Assembly (NCBI GenBank): GCA_014529385.2 | Contig: CM043970.1 | Span: forward strand, 66,675,496 to 66,739,495 | Direction of reading: 5' to 3' | DNA length: 64,000 nt | Source: Adiantum capillus-veneris | Taxonomy: Eukaryota > Streptophyta > Polypodiopsida > Polypodiales > Pteridaceae | Shown: one piece after another, positions 34,348-46,906 of the stretch | Numbering within the stretch: position 1 is the stretch's first letter | How the letters are laid out: the number at the start of each line of letters is the position of its first letter | Notes under the pieces: model-generated | What the model saw: only the letters and a program-made list of their open reading frames with translations | The model's database searches: none | Told to the model about the DNA's origin: nothing | Program-made: the position numbers and the translations under genes

Positions 34348-37300
34348 ATACGATGTTGTTTCTTTATCTTGTGCGTGAACTATCAATCCTTTGCGCTCCA
34401 CCTGTGCGGTGTGTACGATGTCGGGTTCGCTCATGTGCGCGCACGTATACTCCAACTGTGTGCGATCCGCGTGCGCTTTCTTTGTGTTTGCTGCTCGTTT
34501 GCTTTCTCTGTGTGTGTTGCTCATGCGCACTCTCTGTGACTAATCTTGATAGGGTTTATTAGAATGCCACGTAAGCTACAAGTCCACGTTTTATCATAAG
34601 ATTAAAAAAAAAAAAGGCAGTATAAAACATTAACCAATTCACACGGTCAAAATTAAAGAAATAATGGTTGAAAAGATGTAAAACATGCCTAACTAACTCT
34701 ATATTAGGAATTCACTTTTTAAAAAAAATCTATGGGCGCTGCCCCTAGCCCCACGAGGACGATGCCCCTAGCTCGTGCCCTTTTTAACTATGTCTCTCTA
34801 TCTTTTGACGAGAGTGTGTGTGTGCAAGAAAGAGATACAGAGAACCATCTTCTCTATATGGAGAAAGACAGAGAGTGAGAGAGAGAGAGAGAGATACCTG
34901 TTTTATCCCTATTCGTGAGGTGTGCAATGTCTCCTGAGAAGAAGCTATGCCCGATGCTGCCCTTCTGGAAAGAGTTGCGTATGATGTTGTTTCTTTATCC
35001 TATTTATGAACTGTCAATCCTGTGCGCTCCACCTGTGCGTTGTGTACGATGGCGGGTTTAGTCCTATGCGCGCACGTATACTCCCACTGTGTGCGATCAG
35101 CGTGCGCTTTCTCTGTGTTTGGTGCTCGTTTGCTTTCTCTGTGTGCGTTGCTCGTGCGCTCTCTCTGTGCCTAATCTTGATAGGGTTTATTAGAATGCCA
35201 CGTAAGCTACAAGTCCACGTTTTATCATAGGATTAAAAAAAACAAAAGCATTATAAAACATTAACCAATTCACACGACCAAAATTAAAGAAATCATGGTT
35301 GAAAAGATGCAAAGCATGGGTAACTCTATACTAGGAATTCACTTAAAAAAATATACATATGGGTGCTGGCCCTAGCTCTGTGAGGGCGCTGCCCCTGAAC
35401 CCCGCCCCTTTTAAACTATGTATCTCTATTTTTTGACGAGAGTTTGTTTGCGCAAGAAAGAACTACAAAGAACCATCTTCTCTATATGGATAAATACAGA
35501 GATTGAGAGAGAGAGAGAGAGAGAGAAATTTCTTTTTTTCCCCTATTTGTGAGGTGTGCAATGTCTCCTGAGAAGAAGCTATGCCCGATGTTGCCCTTCT
35601 GGAAATTGTTGCGTACGATGCTGTTTCTTTATCCTGTGTCAATCATGTGCGCTCCCCATGTGCACTGTGTACGATACCGGGTTCGCTTCTGTGCGCGCGC
35701 ATATACTCCGATTGTGTGCAATCCACGTGCGCTTTCTCTGTGTTTGTTCTTCGACTGCTTTCTCTATGTGCGTTGCTTGTGCGCTCTCTCTGTGCCTAAT
35801 CTTGGTAGGGTTTATTAGAATGCCACGTAAGCTACAAGTCCACGTTTTATCATAAGATTAAAAAAAAACATAAGAAGTATAAAACATTAAACAATTCACA
35901 CAACCAAAATTAAAGAAATCATGGTTGAAAAGATGCAAAACATGTGTAACTCTATACTAGAAATTCACTTTTTTTTTTAAAATCTATAGGGGCTGCCCCT
36001 AGCCTCGCGGGGGCAGTGCCCCTCGACCCCACCCCTTTTAAACTATGTATCTCTGTCTTTTGATGAGAGTGTGTGTGTGTGTGTGTGCAAGAAAGAGTTA
36101 CAGAGAACCATCTTCTCTATATGGAGAAAGACAGAGAGTAAGAGTGAGAAATACCTATTTTTTCCCTATTAGTGAGGTGTGCAATGTCTCCTGAGAAGAA
36201 GCTAGGCCAGATGCTACCCTTTTGGAAAGCGTTGTGTACGATGCTGTTTCTTTATCCTATGCATGAACTGTCAATCCTCTGTGATCCACATGTGCGTTGT
36301 GTACGATGCCGGATTCGGTCCTCTGCAATTAGCGTGCACTTTCTTTGTGAGTGTTGCTCGTCTGCTTTCTCTGTGTGCGTTGCTTGTGCGCTTTCTCCGT
36401 GCCTAATCTTGATAGGGTTTATTAGGATGCCATGTAAGCTATCAGTACACGTTTTATCATAGGATTAAAAAAAAAAACAAAAGCAGTATAAAACATTAAC
36501 CAATTCACACTCCCAAAATTAAAGAAATCATGGCTGAAAAAAATCAAAACATGCGTACCTCTATACTAGGAATTCACTTTTAAAAAAGAAATCTATGGGC
36601 GCTTCTCGTAGCACTGTGGGGGCGCTGTCCCTTGACCCCACCCCTTTTCAACTATGTATCTCTGTCTTTTGACGAGAGTGTGTATGTGCAAGAAAGAGTT
36701 AGAGAGAACCATCTTCTCTATATGGAGAAGGACAAAGAGTGTGAAATAGAGATATACCTGTTTTTTCCCTATTCGTGAGGTGTGCAATGTCTCCTGAGAA
36801 GAATCTATGCGTGATGCTGCGCTTCTGGAAAGCGTTGCGTACGATGTTGTTTCTTTATCCTATGCGTGAATTGTTCATCCTGTGTGCTCCACCTGTGCGT
36901 TGTGTACGATGCCAGGTTCGCTCGTGTGCGCGTGCGTTGTGTACGATGCCAGGTTTGCTCGTGTGCGCGTGTGTATACTCCAACTGTGTGCGACTAGTGT
37001 GCGCCTTCTCTATGTTTGTTGCTCGTCTACTTTCTCTGTGTACGTTTCTCGTGCGCTCTCTCTGTGCCTAATCTTGATAGGGTTTATTAGAATGCCATGT
37101 AAGCTACAAGTCCATGTTTTATCATAGGAGTAAAAAAAAACAAAAGTAGTATAAAACTAAGCAATTCACACGGCCAAAATTAAAGAAATCATGGCTGAAA
37201 AAATCAAAACATGCATAACTCTATAGTAGGAATTCACTTTTTTAAAAAAATCTATGGGCGCTGCCCGTCACCCCGTGGGGGTGCTGTCCCTCAACCCCGC

Positions 37301-37696
37301 CTCTTTTAAACTATGTATCTCTTTCTTGTGACGAGAGTGTCTGTGCGCAAGAAAGAGTTACGGAGAACTATCTTCTCTATATGGAGAAAGACAAAGAGAG
37401 ATAGAGAAAGAGAGGAATACCTGTTTTTTCCCTATTCGTGAGGTGTGCAATGTCTCCTGAGAAGAAGCTAGGCCCGATGCTGCCCTTCTGGAAAGCATTG
37501 CGTACGATGCTGTTTCTTTATCCTGTGTGTGAAATTTCAATCCTGTGCGCTCCACCTGTGCGTTGTGTACGATGCCGGGTTCACTCCTATGCGCGCGTAT
37601 ACTCCAACTGTGTGTGATCCGCGTGCGCTTTCTTTGTGTTTGCTGCTCGTCTGCTTTCTCTATCTGCGTTGCTCGTACACTCTCTTTGTGCCTAAT
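34348..37696 (+). repeat. 628-bp satellite, block 2 (about six monomers)
   Basis: Phase marks near 34544, 35170, 35798, 36404 and 37065. The last monomer ends at the copia junction near 37697. One monomer has a 37-bp internal duplication (GTGCGTTGTGTACGATGCCA at 36897 and 36933). Confidence 0.93.
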
Positions 37697-37778
37697 GTGG
37701 CTCACTCTACTCAACCATGTCATCTTGTCCTCCATATGAATTAGTCTATGGGAGCGTACATGGTGTGTCTCTTGTCTC

Positions 37779-37846
<68 letters not shown>

Positions 37847-38043
37847 ATCTCAACACGGTATTAGAGCGGTAACGATCACACGCCGATTCAATTCATGGTG
37901 ACAAAATAGTGTGTGTATGTGATTCGAATGTAAGATTCAAAATTACTACAAATTTTATTTTTTGAGGATTGATTCTCTGCTAACTGTGGTTGTTTTGTGT
38001 TAGGAAGAATATGATTAGTGTTTTCTGTGGTGTTTATTGCTAA
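37697..38043 (+). mobile_element. Copia LTR plus leader, left half, split by the Helitron-like element
   Basis: The LTR lacks its first 14 or so bases (it starts at GTGGCTCACTCTACTC) and ends CATCTCAACA at 37854. The primer-binding site (CGGTATTAGAGC) and leader follow to GTTTATTGCTAA at 38043. The leader continues after the insertion at 43067 (TCTATATAATAAATCATTGA) to about 43167. Confidence 0.82.
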
Positions 38044-38153
38044 TCTATACTAATAGATAATGGGGGAGGAGATTCCCCCCCCCCCCCCTTGCCACACGGC
38101 AGTTTCTCCTTGCTCCGGCCCGTTCCGGTAGTGAATTCTACGCGCAGAGACAG

Positions 38154-38167
38154 AGAGAGAGAGAGAG

Positions 38168-38251
<84 letters not shown>
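38154..38251. repeat. (GA)n microsatellite with GATA interruptions
   Basis: Long GA tract containing TAGATAGATAGATAG. Similar tracts lie at 38353-38376, 38552-38635 and 38838-38866, with copies of the flanking sequences (CTTGCGACTCTAGAGAGAG at 38342 and 38406; TGTATTGTTTGTGTGAAGTG at 38642 and 38871), showing local duplication. Confidence 0.85.
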
Positions 38252-38254
<3 letters not shown>

Positions 38255-38547
38255 ATCAAGCTGGAGTCTGGACTCTGACTGTGCGAGACCTGTTCTCGAT
38301 AACCTGTGGGACGACTATGCTGATCTGAGCCCCAGCCTAGCCTTGCGACTCTAGAGAGAGAGAGAGAGAGAGAGAGGGCGAAGAGTGCCTTCATGCACCG
38401 TACTCCTTGCGACTCTAGAGAGAGAGAGAGAGGCCGGAGAGTGCCCTCATGCACCGTACTCACAGACAAAGAGATGAGAGAGAGAGAGAGCGCGCGCACA
38501 AACTCAGCAGAGTCGAGGGCTTGGCTCCAACGGCTCACAAACAAAGA

Positions 38548-38639
<92 letters not shown>

Positions 38640-38831
38640 GTTGTATTGTTTGTGTGAAGTGAGACAAAGCGTAGCTATAGTTCACGATCCCTCCAAGACA
38701 AATTTGAGCCGGAAAATTACATTATTTTTCATCTCCTTCTTGCCCTTCCCTCAACCAGCTACTTTGATTTTGCAACCGGCTCAAGGCTAAGCTGAGGCTC
38801 GGCTCCAAGCGGCTCACAGACAAAGAGATGT

Positions 38832-38868
<37 letters not shown>

Positions 38869-39452
38869 GTTGTATTGTTTGTGTGAAGTGAGACAAAGCG
38901 TAGCTATAGTTCACAAAGACCCGAAGCACGCACAACAGCAGAGAAGATGAATCTCATGCAGTCCAAAGACGCTTAGTAGAGACGCACAACCCGGCATCTC
39001 TGCCAGAAAGTTCGCTTCACTGGCGTATTTTCCTTCAAGCCGATGCAGGCCATTGAAGATACGTAAGGAAAATTGGAAAGACCAACTCAAGAGGAAAATG
39101 AAAAGGCTGAGGGTGGTGAGCTGAAGGATGACAACCAGCTTGGTTTGGTGTTGAGTAGGGTAGGGCAAAGTAAAGACCTGCTAGCTAACGCGGGACCCAC
39201 AGGTGGCAATAAGATGCAAGATGAGAGGCTAGAGCCGAGACAAACGTAGATGTGCAGGCAAGGGAGAGCAGTGAATCAGTTTTTTAATGTGAAGGCCTTG
39301 CAGAGAAGGCATTCAAGCCTGTATGGCATAGTGGCTTAAGGGAGAATGCTTCCTATGAGCTCAATGAAGTGAGCTTGACACCCGCATGTTGCAGGGAAAT
39401 TAGAAGACTCAGATTAAATTCCTAGAATGAGCAGGCACAATCGCACAGAAGG

Positions 39453-39592
39453 CACAGCTAATGTAGTCGACCCAGTGGCAAGAAGCTGTTTCACCCACTG
39501 CAGGCCATCATGAGGCTTCGGAAGACAGAGCTAATGTAGTCGACCCAGTGGCAAGAAGCTGTTTCACCCACTGCAGGCCATCATGAGGCTTC
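39453..39592. repeat. 73-bp tandem duplication inside the Helitron-like element
   Basis: Two nearly identical copies of AGCTAATGTAGTCGACCCAG ... CACTGCAGGCCATCATGAGG, starting near 39455 and 39528. Confidence 0.85.
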
Positions 39593-40076
39593 ACGCATAT
39601 GGGCGCCAAGAATCGTGGTGAGGTTCTCATGCCTTCAAAGATGCTCCTTTTGGTATCTTCGCTAGAAATGCTTCAATGGCGTATTACGTGCAAGCAGATG
39701 CAGGCCAAGGTTCAGGTTCGATACTCCATCTCCGATTCCCAAGACTCGCCGATGGTTCTGCCAAGACCGACCATGTGGCAGAGTGTGACAACGTTCAAGT
39801 CACAAAAAGAGGGGGGATGTTGCATGCGTGAAAGCCACACACACACACACACACACGATTGTAGAAGTTTCTCCTCCCTTCAGTATTGTGCATCCTACAC
39901 TCAAATTAGCTTGATAGGAGAGTTTGGCTACGGAGTACATTTTTGCCTCCCTTCAGTACTGTGCATCCAACACCCAAATTAGCTCATTGGGGTGCCCACT
40001 ATTTACTCATGATACTCGGCCCCACTCTACAGCTTTCACCTTCCAAGTCCTTCGCTACAGACGCATGTAAGTGCCT

Positions 40077-40185
<109 letters not shown>

Positions 40186-40477
40186 GCGGCCTTGGAGTAC
40201 GGTGTGCACTTTCTTACTCCTCTCACGTTGCCCACTAGGCCAAATTAAGGCCGCAACACACTACCCACCATCCCAAGCTTGCGCAATGAGCAGGTTTGAA
40301 AGGCAGTGGCAAGTGGATAGAGCAATTGGGAGCAAGCCAAAGGCAAAGCCCATGGGTGTTAGAAAATAAAAGGTGGGATAGCACCTTGATAGGTGCAAGA
40401 GTCGACTATCACGAGAAAGATCCAGCCGCAGAAGCCCTACATAAAACATGCCATACAAGTAGGTGTTGGTCCCGGGG

Positions 40478-40511
<34 letters not shown>

Positions 40512-40600
40512 ACAGGCAGGTGGATGGTGCAGGGTAACTGAGTGCTAGGTAAGACAAGTGGGGAAGATACATAGGGGCGACGTCGACAATTGCCACATTT

Positions 40601-40680
<80 letters not shown>

Positions 40681-40776
40681 CAGACTATGACACACTATAG
40701 CTGCCATCTCTTTTGGGGAAAATCTTTGTAGCTACTATTCAAAAGTGGATCTTTGTAGCTATTATTCAAAAGATAA

Positions 40777-40860
<84 letters not shown>

Positions 40861-41126
40861 AGAAGAAGAAGAATAAGAATATATCCCACTAGCCTAGATC
40901 TCCCTAATCCATTCAACGAGTCTTAAACAACAGTGAGTTAGGTACATGTGTGTTCTTGACGTGTGCATGTAGACAAGCAACGAGTTGAGGGAAACTAAAA
41001 TTGGTAGGCAATTAGGCAGCGGATGGTATGTTGGTCGTTTGAGCTATATGCAATTGAGCACATCGAAAGACCAGTAAGAAAACACGAGTCTGCATCGTTC
41101 GTGGGAGAAACAGAACACGACAAAGG

Positions 41127-41535
41127 AACTTTTGTTGGTCCGATTTCATTGGCCCAAGCATGTGTGCGCTTTCTAGCTAGAAGAGGTAGCTTTTGAGCTT
41201 TCTCAGTCAATGGAATATACATCACTTCCTTCAACAAGGCTACCTCCATTCTCTATGTGGGTTGATTTGGTCCACATGTATGCCAAATGTGGTGCACTTC
41301 ATAAGGCACAGAAAGTGCGTGAGAACTTTCGTTGGAGCGATTTTATTGGCCCGACCATGTGTGTGCTTTCTAGCTAGAAGAGATAGCCACTGAGCTTTCT
41401 CGGCCAATGGCTAGGGAAAAAGTAAAATGCACGTCACTTCATTCAACGACCGGGGCTACCTCCCTTCTCTCTATGCATTGCCTTGGTCAACATGTATGCC
41501 AAATGTGGTGCACTTCATAAAGCACAAAAAGTGCT
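41127..41535. repeat. Tandem duplication of about 200 bp around the PPR fragment
   Basis: Two diverged copies run from TTTTGTTGGTCCGATTTCAT and TTTCGTTGGAGCGATTTTAT through CTTTCTAGCTAGAAGAG to ATGTATGCCAAATGTGGTGC. The second copy keeps more of the coding sequence. Confidence 0.75.
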
Positions 41536-41605
41536 TGAGGAGCTTCGTGTCCGAGATTTTGTCTTTTGGAATATATTGATCATGGGATATGGCTTTGCAT
41601 GGGCA
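41471..41605 (+). pseudogene. PPR protein gene fragment carried by the Helitron-like element
   Basis: The frame through ATG 41492 reads ALVNMYAKCGALHKAQKVLE and then ELRVRDFVFWNILIMGYGFA, about one and a half pentatricopeptide repeats of the plant PLS class (typical form: MYAKCG...A..VF.....RDVVSWN.LI.GY). It is not preceded by a start or followed by further PPR units. A shorter copy lies at 41270-41325 (VHMYAKCGALHKAQKV) in the tandem duplication. PPR proteins bind organellar RNA, but this piece is only a captured exon fragment. Gene-fragment capture is characteristic of Helitrons. Confidence 0.7.
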
Positions 41606-41764
41606 TTTGCTTGCAACTTTGGGTCTAGCCACACACATTTCAAAGACCTTTCTATTTTGCATTTCTGTCTCTGGATCTTCTATGTTGGTTGCAGCTCATT
41701 CCAAGATGTTGGTGAGCCGTTTCAAGGCGCCTACGAAGGCGTAGAGCTTCTACTATGCGCGTGT

Positions 41765-41805
<41 letters not shown>

Positions 41806-42160
41806 GAGAGAGAGAGAGAGAGAGAGAGGACTCATGTGTCTGATATGAAATAAAATGTTATATTAAACGTCGTCAAAAGGCCAAAATGGCTTATGAGAAC
41901 AAATTGATACAATCTTGGTGGATCTAATACAATGTCTGGTACAAAAAAAAATTGATATAAAGTGAAAAACTAAAATCATTATCATCATCAACATCAATGT
42001 CTAAGGATGCCTGACATCGTGCATTGTCCAAGAAAGTATTGCATCGATCGTTGAAGAGTATCGTCAATGTCCACCTCTGTAAATAATCATATTGGATGTC
42101 GTCTCCCATGTTGTGCTAGAATAGTCGTGAGCGCTTTGCAAACGAATCAGGGGGGGGGGG

Positions 42161-42226
<66 letters not shown>

Positions 42227-42432
42227 TTGTGAGCACCAAATCATTGGCTTTGCGTCCACATAGAGAGAAAGAGGATTTGCATGTAGGAGTGTGGAGGACA
42301 TGAGGGGAGAGAAAGAGAGAGTGCACTACTGTGAGCCCCAAAGATCAAAATAAGGATTGAGTCACACCCGATGCAGGCAAGGATAAGGAAGAATACCCAA
42401 CCTCCGACCTTTGGTCGCTCGACGAGACAAGA

Positions 42433-42573
<141 letters not shown>

Positions 42574-43032
42574 GGGGCTACTACCGCAAAAGGAGTGAAA
42601 GGGCCACGTGTCAACAAATGCGACCTCCATTGTTTTTTAAACATTCACTATCGTTTTTGATTCCAACGGCCACAACCTCTCAAGCCCATGTCTATTCACT
42701 TCCCCATCTGCAATGGCCGAGATCTTTGGAAGACCCCCCCCCCCCCCCCCTTCCCTATCACGTGTGTTACGCATATTCTCAATAATAGATCGACTAATAG
42801 CTTGAGAAAATGTTGCCAAGTCACCTTCCACGTTGGGAGAGCCAACCAAGTTTAGGTTGGGAAGCTAGGGCACGTAGCTAATATGCCCTACAATATGGTT
42901 CTCTTAGGCGGACAAGATGGTGCTAATGGAATGGAGTTTGGCACACGGGCTGAGTCCACTATGGTGCTATTAAATCTTCATATAGGTGCATGCAAGTGTG
43001 TATGATCTCATCCACATAGCATCGCCACAAGT

Positions 43033-43056
43033 GGTGCCGCCGCTGAAGGCGGCGCC
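43033..43056 (+). other. 3' subterminal hairpin of the Helitron-like element
   Basis: GCCGCC, a six-base loop GCTGAA, then GGCGGC. The stem extends to nine pairs with one G-T wobble (GGTGCCGCC / GGCGGCGCC). It ends six bases before CTAG at 43063-43066. Confidence 0.7.
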
Positions 43057-43066
43057 GTTGTACTAG

Positions 43067-43167
43067 TCTATATAATAAATCATTGATTACGTGTTCTTGT
43101 TGATTTGTTTTTTGACATCCTGAACTTCGTCTCAATTTTTGGGGGTCTTCTGCTCAAAATTTCGAGC
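43067..43167 (+). mobile_element. Copia leader, right half after the Helitron-like insertion
   Basis: Resumes exactly where 38043 stopped (TCTATATAATAAATCATTGA) and ends at CTGCTCAAAATTTCGAGCG. It then joins the satellite at TACGATGCTG, the same junction as at 34347. Confidence 0.82.
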
Positions 43168-43362
43168 GTACGATGCTGTTTCTTTATTTTGTTCTTGAAC
43201 TGTCAATCCTTTGCGCTCCACCTGTGCGGTGTGTACGATGCCGGGTTCGCTCATGTACGCGCGTATACTCCAACTGTGTGCGATCCACGTGCGCTTTCTC
43301 TGTGTTTGCTGCTCGTCTGCTTTCTCTGTTTGCGTTGCTCGTGCGCTCTCTTTGGCCTAATC
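43168..43362 (+). repeat. 628-bp satellite, block 3 (partial monomer)
   Basis: About 195 bp from TACGATGCTG to GCCTAATC, bounded on both sides by copia sequence. Confidence 0.88.
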
Positions 43363-43472
43363 TGTTGGAGCTATATATGGCTCACTCTACTGAACTTGGT
43401 ATCACCTATATATTTGTATCTTGTCCTCAATATGAATGAGTCTTTGGGAGCGTACATGGTGTGTCTCTTGTC

Positions 43473-43544
<72 letters not shown>

Positions 43545-43715
43545 CTCAATATGGTATCAGAGCTGTAACGATCACGCGCCGATTCAATTCATGGTGACAA
43601 AACAGTATGTGTATGCGATTTGCATATAAGATTCAAAATTGCTACTTGGAAATCGTGTTTGTCCGCCTCAGCCTATTGATAAGGATCATGATAACGTGCT
43701 TATTATTGAAGGACT
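43363..43715 (+). mobile_element. Copia element D: 5' LTR, leader and start of gag
   Basis: LTR 43363-43551 (TGTTGGAGCTATATATGGCT ... ATCTCAATA, with an expanded CT tract), primer-binding site TGGTATCAGAGC at 43552-43563, and a short leader. An internal deletion then joins the leader to a Gag segment (LGNRVCPPQPIDKDHDNVLI then IEG). Gag resumes at 49173 after the insertion of element C. Confidence 0.85.
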
Positions 43716-43858
43716 TGTTGAGATGTAGAGAGAAAGAGAGAGAGACGAGACAAGAGACACACCATATACGCTCCCAAAGACTGATTCATATTGAGGACAA
43801 GATACAAATATATAGGTGAGACCAAGTTCAATAGAGTCAGCCATATATAGCTCCAACA
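43716..43858 (-). repeat. 3' LTR of element C (143 bp)
   Basis: TGTTGAGATGTAGAGAGAAA ... GCTCCAACA as written on the plus strand. It is nearly identical to 49031-49172. Confidence 0.92.
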
Positions 43859-44106
43859 CCCCCACTCAAACAAAGGTCTCTAGCTTTGGATGAAAAAACC
43901 CTTGGGGAGTTCAAGGGAAAAACCCAAGCCCCTATACAATGTGAAATATGAACCAGCGGTGATGATGTGAAGGTGAATTGTGCATCTATGTACAAATATT
44001 CAAGTGACTTAGATATCACAAGGTGCAAATGTGGAGTGTGCATAGTGCATGGTTCCTTTAAAGATTACAATGTCATATGTACAAAGCTATTACAATAGCA
44101 AAGAAG

Positions 44107-44895
44107 TTAATCTAGAAAGAGTGAAGCCGAAGCAACTCCAAGATCCGAGCACAAGAGGATGAAACGTGACTCATTGAGGCCTTTGGTCAAAATGTCTGCA
44201 ATCATCTGGTCACTTGGATAGTGTTCAACCATAATGATTCCTTTTCGTACTTCATACCTGACATAATGATAATGGACAGCAATGTGCTTTGACTTATTAT
44301 GTTGAACATAGTCTTTTGCAAGACTAATAGCACTTTGGTTTTCACACAGCAAGGGTGTGCTAGAAAGAAGAGAGTGACCAATATCAACCAGCATTTGTCG
44401 AAGCCAAATCAACTCACGAGCTGCAAGTGATGCCGCAACATATTCTGACTCAGTCGTAGAAACTGCAACACAACGTTGTTTCTTGCTGGTCCAAGAAACA
44501 AGACAACCATTTATAAAGAAGCAATTTCCACTAGTAGATTGCATAGATAAATGTGAGCTTGCCCAGTCTGCATCTGTGTAACCCAAAAGAGAAAGAGATT
44601 GCATAGAATCGGATGTGAGTTGTCGGCGATAGACTAAACCAAAATCTGTAGTGCCTTTCAAGTATTTCAATACACGCTTTGCAGCAGACCAATGCTTAAG
44701 AGAAGGACATGCAAGATGTTGTCCAAGATAATTAGCAACAAACAGAATATCAGGATAAGTGTTCATGCCAAAAGAGTGAAGACATCCAATCAAGTTATCA
44801 TAAGGTTGATTTGTGACAAGTTGACCGCCATTGTCAGAAGTATTCTTCGTAGAGCTCGTAAGACAAGGTGTGTTGGCTGAATGTGAAGATTCCAT
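44107..44895 (-). pseudogene. pol: RNase H of element C
   Basis: Starts MESSHSANTPCLTSSTKNTS and keeps the copia RNase H motifs: LGYTDADWASSHLSMQSTSG, SWTSKKQRCVAVSTTESEYV, LLCENQSAISLAKDYVQHNK and ADILTKGL. The catalytic acidic residues (YTDAD, TESEY, CENQ-adjacent) are visible. It ends at a natural-looking stop, 250 bp before the polypurine tract. Confidence 0.9.
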
Positions 44896-44934
44896 ACCAA
44901 ATTTTTGAATAGTATCTGCAATAAAATTTGATTT

Positions 44935-45303
44935 TCAAAGGAATAAAATACCTTTTGTACGGTTCCGTTGGATTTGAATGCCAAGACAATAGTGAATCTC
45001 TCCAAGATCCACCATATCGAATGCAGAAGACAATAACTTTTTCACTTGCTGAAGAAATCCCAAATCATTGGAAACAAGGATGGTATCATCCACATAAAGA
45101 GCAAGAATCACAAAACTGCTACCTTGGTGTTTTATGTATAAGTTGGGGTCTGACGAGCAAGAGATGAATCCTTTAGAGGTGAGAAAAAGATCAAATTTTG
45201 TATACCAGGCTCGCGAAGCTTGTTTGAGACCATATAGTGCCTTATGGAGTTGAGCAACAAGGTCTTCTTTACCTGGAATAACAAACCCTTCTGGTTGTTC
45301 CAT
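44935..45303 (-). pseudogene. pol: RT catalytic part of element C
   Basis: MEQPEGFVIPGKEDLVAQLH, then KALYGLKQASRAWY and the intact catalytic box LALYVDDTILVSND. DLGEIHYCLGIQIQRN follows. It ends at a stop after KGILFL, in frame with 45343-46209 and with the RNase H that follows. Confidence 0.92.
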
Positions 45304-45342
45304 ATAAATTTCCTCTTCTAAGTCACCATTAAGAAAAGCAGT

Positions 45343-46209
45343 TCACAGATGCATTTGATGAGCTTCTAAATCAAATTGAACAGCAAATGCCAATAAAACT
45401 CGAACACTTGTAATGCGAACAACTGGTGAAAAAGTCTCTTGATAATCAACACCAGCTACTTGGGAGTAACCTTTTGCAACTAAATGCGCCTTGAACTTGT
45501 CAAAAGATCCATCTGCTTTTACTTTTGTCTTATACACCCACTTACATTTAATAGCTGTACGACCAAGAGGTAATTCAGTTAGTATCCATGTACCTTTAGA
45601 GATAAGAGAATCGTACTCTGCTTCCATAGCCTCTTGCCATTGATCCTTTTGTGGTGAAGAGATAGCTTCATCATAAGTAATGGGATCTTCAGAAGTAGAA
45701 AAAGCATTATCAGCAATATCGTCATCATAAACATGACATGAGCCATGTTCAAAATCAATAGGCAGATCAACAAAAATATCAATATCATCATTGGCAACAT
45801 TTGGAATGGATGGTTGTGAAGAGGAAAGTTGCTCTTTAGGAAGAGTTTCATCTTCTGAAAGAAATGGAAAAGCCTGAAGCAATGATTTAGTATCATCAGA
45901 ATCATCCATGGACCATGAGCCTCTCATAAGCTGTTCATTAAAAGTAGCATCACGATTCACAATTACTTTCTTGGAGGAAGGGTCATAGAATTTGTAGCTT
46001 TTGGAAGTGTCAGAATATCCAATAAAAATAACTTTAAGACCAAGAGCATCAAGATTTGTTCGTATTTCTTTGGGAACATGAATATAAGCAATACATCCAA
46101 AGGTTCGAAAATGAGATACAGAAGGAATGTCACCTGTCCATGCTGTGATGGGTATCTTACCAGAGGGTGCAGTAGTAGGAAGATGATTCTGAATAAATGC
46201 TGCTGTCAA
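45343..46209 (-). pseudogene. pol: Integrase C-terminus and RT N-terminus of element C
   Basis: AFIQNHLPTTAPSGKIPITA and FRTFGCIAYIHVPKEIRTNL with GYSDTSKSYKFYDPSSKKVI are the copia integrase C-terminal region. An acidic linker follows. RT begins at DQWQEAMEAEYDSLISKGTW, with KCKWVYKTKVKADGSFDKFK and ETFSPVVRITSVRVLLAFAV. It ends at a stop after EAHQMHL, where relatives read DVK. It lies in a different frame from the preceding integrase segment. Confidence 0.9.
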
Positions 46210-46288
46210 AGTAGCTTCAGCCCAGAAAACACGAGATAAGCCAGAGAATCAGCATACATCTTACAACATTGAGAATAGTGTGATTCTT

Positions 46289-46858
46289 TCATTCAGCAAC
46301 AACGTTCTGTTGAGGCGAATATGGAATATTGTGTTCATGATGAATTCCACTGTCAGCAGAGTAACTCACAAACTCTCGAGAAACATATTCACCTCCATTG
46401 TCACTACGAAGCTTCTTAAGGTGATGACCAGTTTGAAGTTCAGCAGCCTTGTGGAATTTTTTGAAAACAGATAAGGCTTCAGATTTTTTTCTAAGTAGAA
46501 ATACAGTCGTATACCTTGAGAAATCATCAATGAAAGTAATGAAGTAGCGATATTGTGATCTCGAAGAAGGTAGAGGTCCACATATTTCATTATGAACAAG
46601 ATCCAATATGTCATGAGAATGAGTTGTATTTGAAAGAGGAAAGGGTTTACGATTGTGTTTCCCAAGAGCACAAAATTCACAAATTCCCATATGGGGATGG
46701 GCTTTAAGATCCATGCCATGAACAAGATCACGACGTTGAAGATCAAGGAGTTTTGAGAAATTAGCATGAACAAAACGGTGATGCCATACTTTGCAATCAT
46801 GATCACCTGGAGCAGTGACAATATTTGCTACAACATTGTTGAGAGAGAGTTCAAACAA
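46289..46858 (-). pseudogene. pol: Integrase of element C (zinc region and core)
   Basis: The pre-integrase HHCC region (WHHRFVHANFSKLLDLQRRD ... ICEFCALGKHNRKPF) is complete. In the core the first catalytic Asp is replaced (LVHNEICGPLP, where relatives have SD), the second is present (RSDNGGEYVS), and Glu is present (NVVAE). A TGA directly after that Glu replaces the expected Arg (AERKNR). A frameshift follows before 46209. Confidence 0.88.
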
Positions 46859-46906
46859 ATTACCGTTTCGAGGAGCAGTGGCTATAGTCTTTTCATCTTT
46901 CTCAAT

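Noticed and set aside
30281-37696. CRISPR-like regular repeats
   Set aside because: The repeats are 628-bp satellite monomers without short identical repeats and unique spacers, and the DNA is plant nuclear.
43552-43563. TGGTATCAGAGC motifs (also 3841, 49019, 58793) as tRNA gene pieces
   Set aside because: Each adjoins an LTR end and is a primer-binding site. No tRNA cloverleaf surrounds them.
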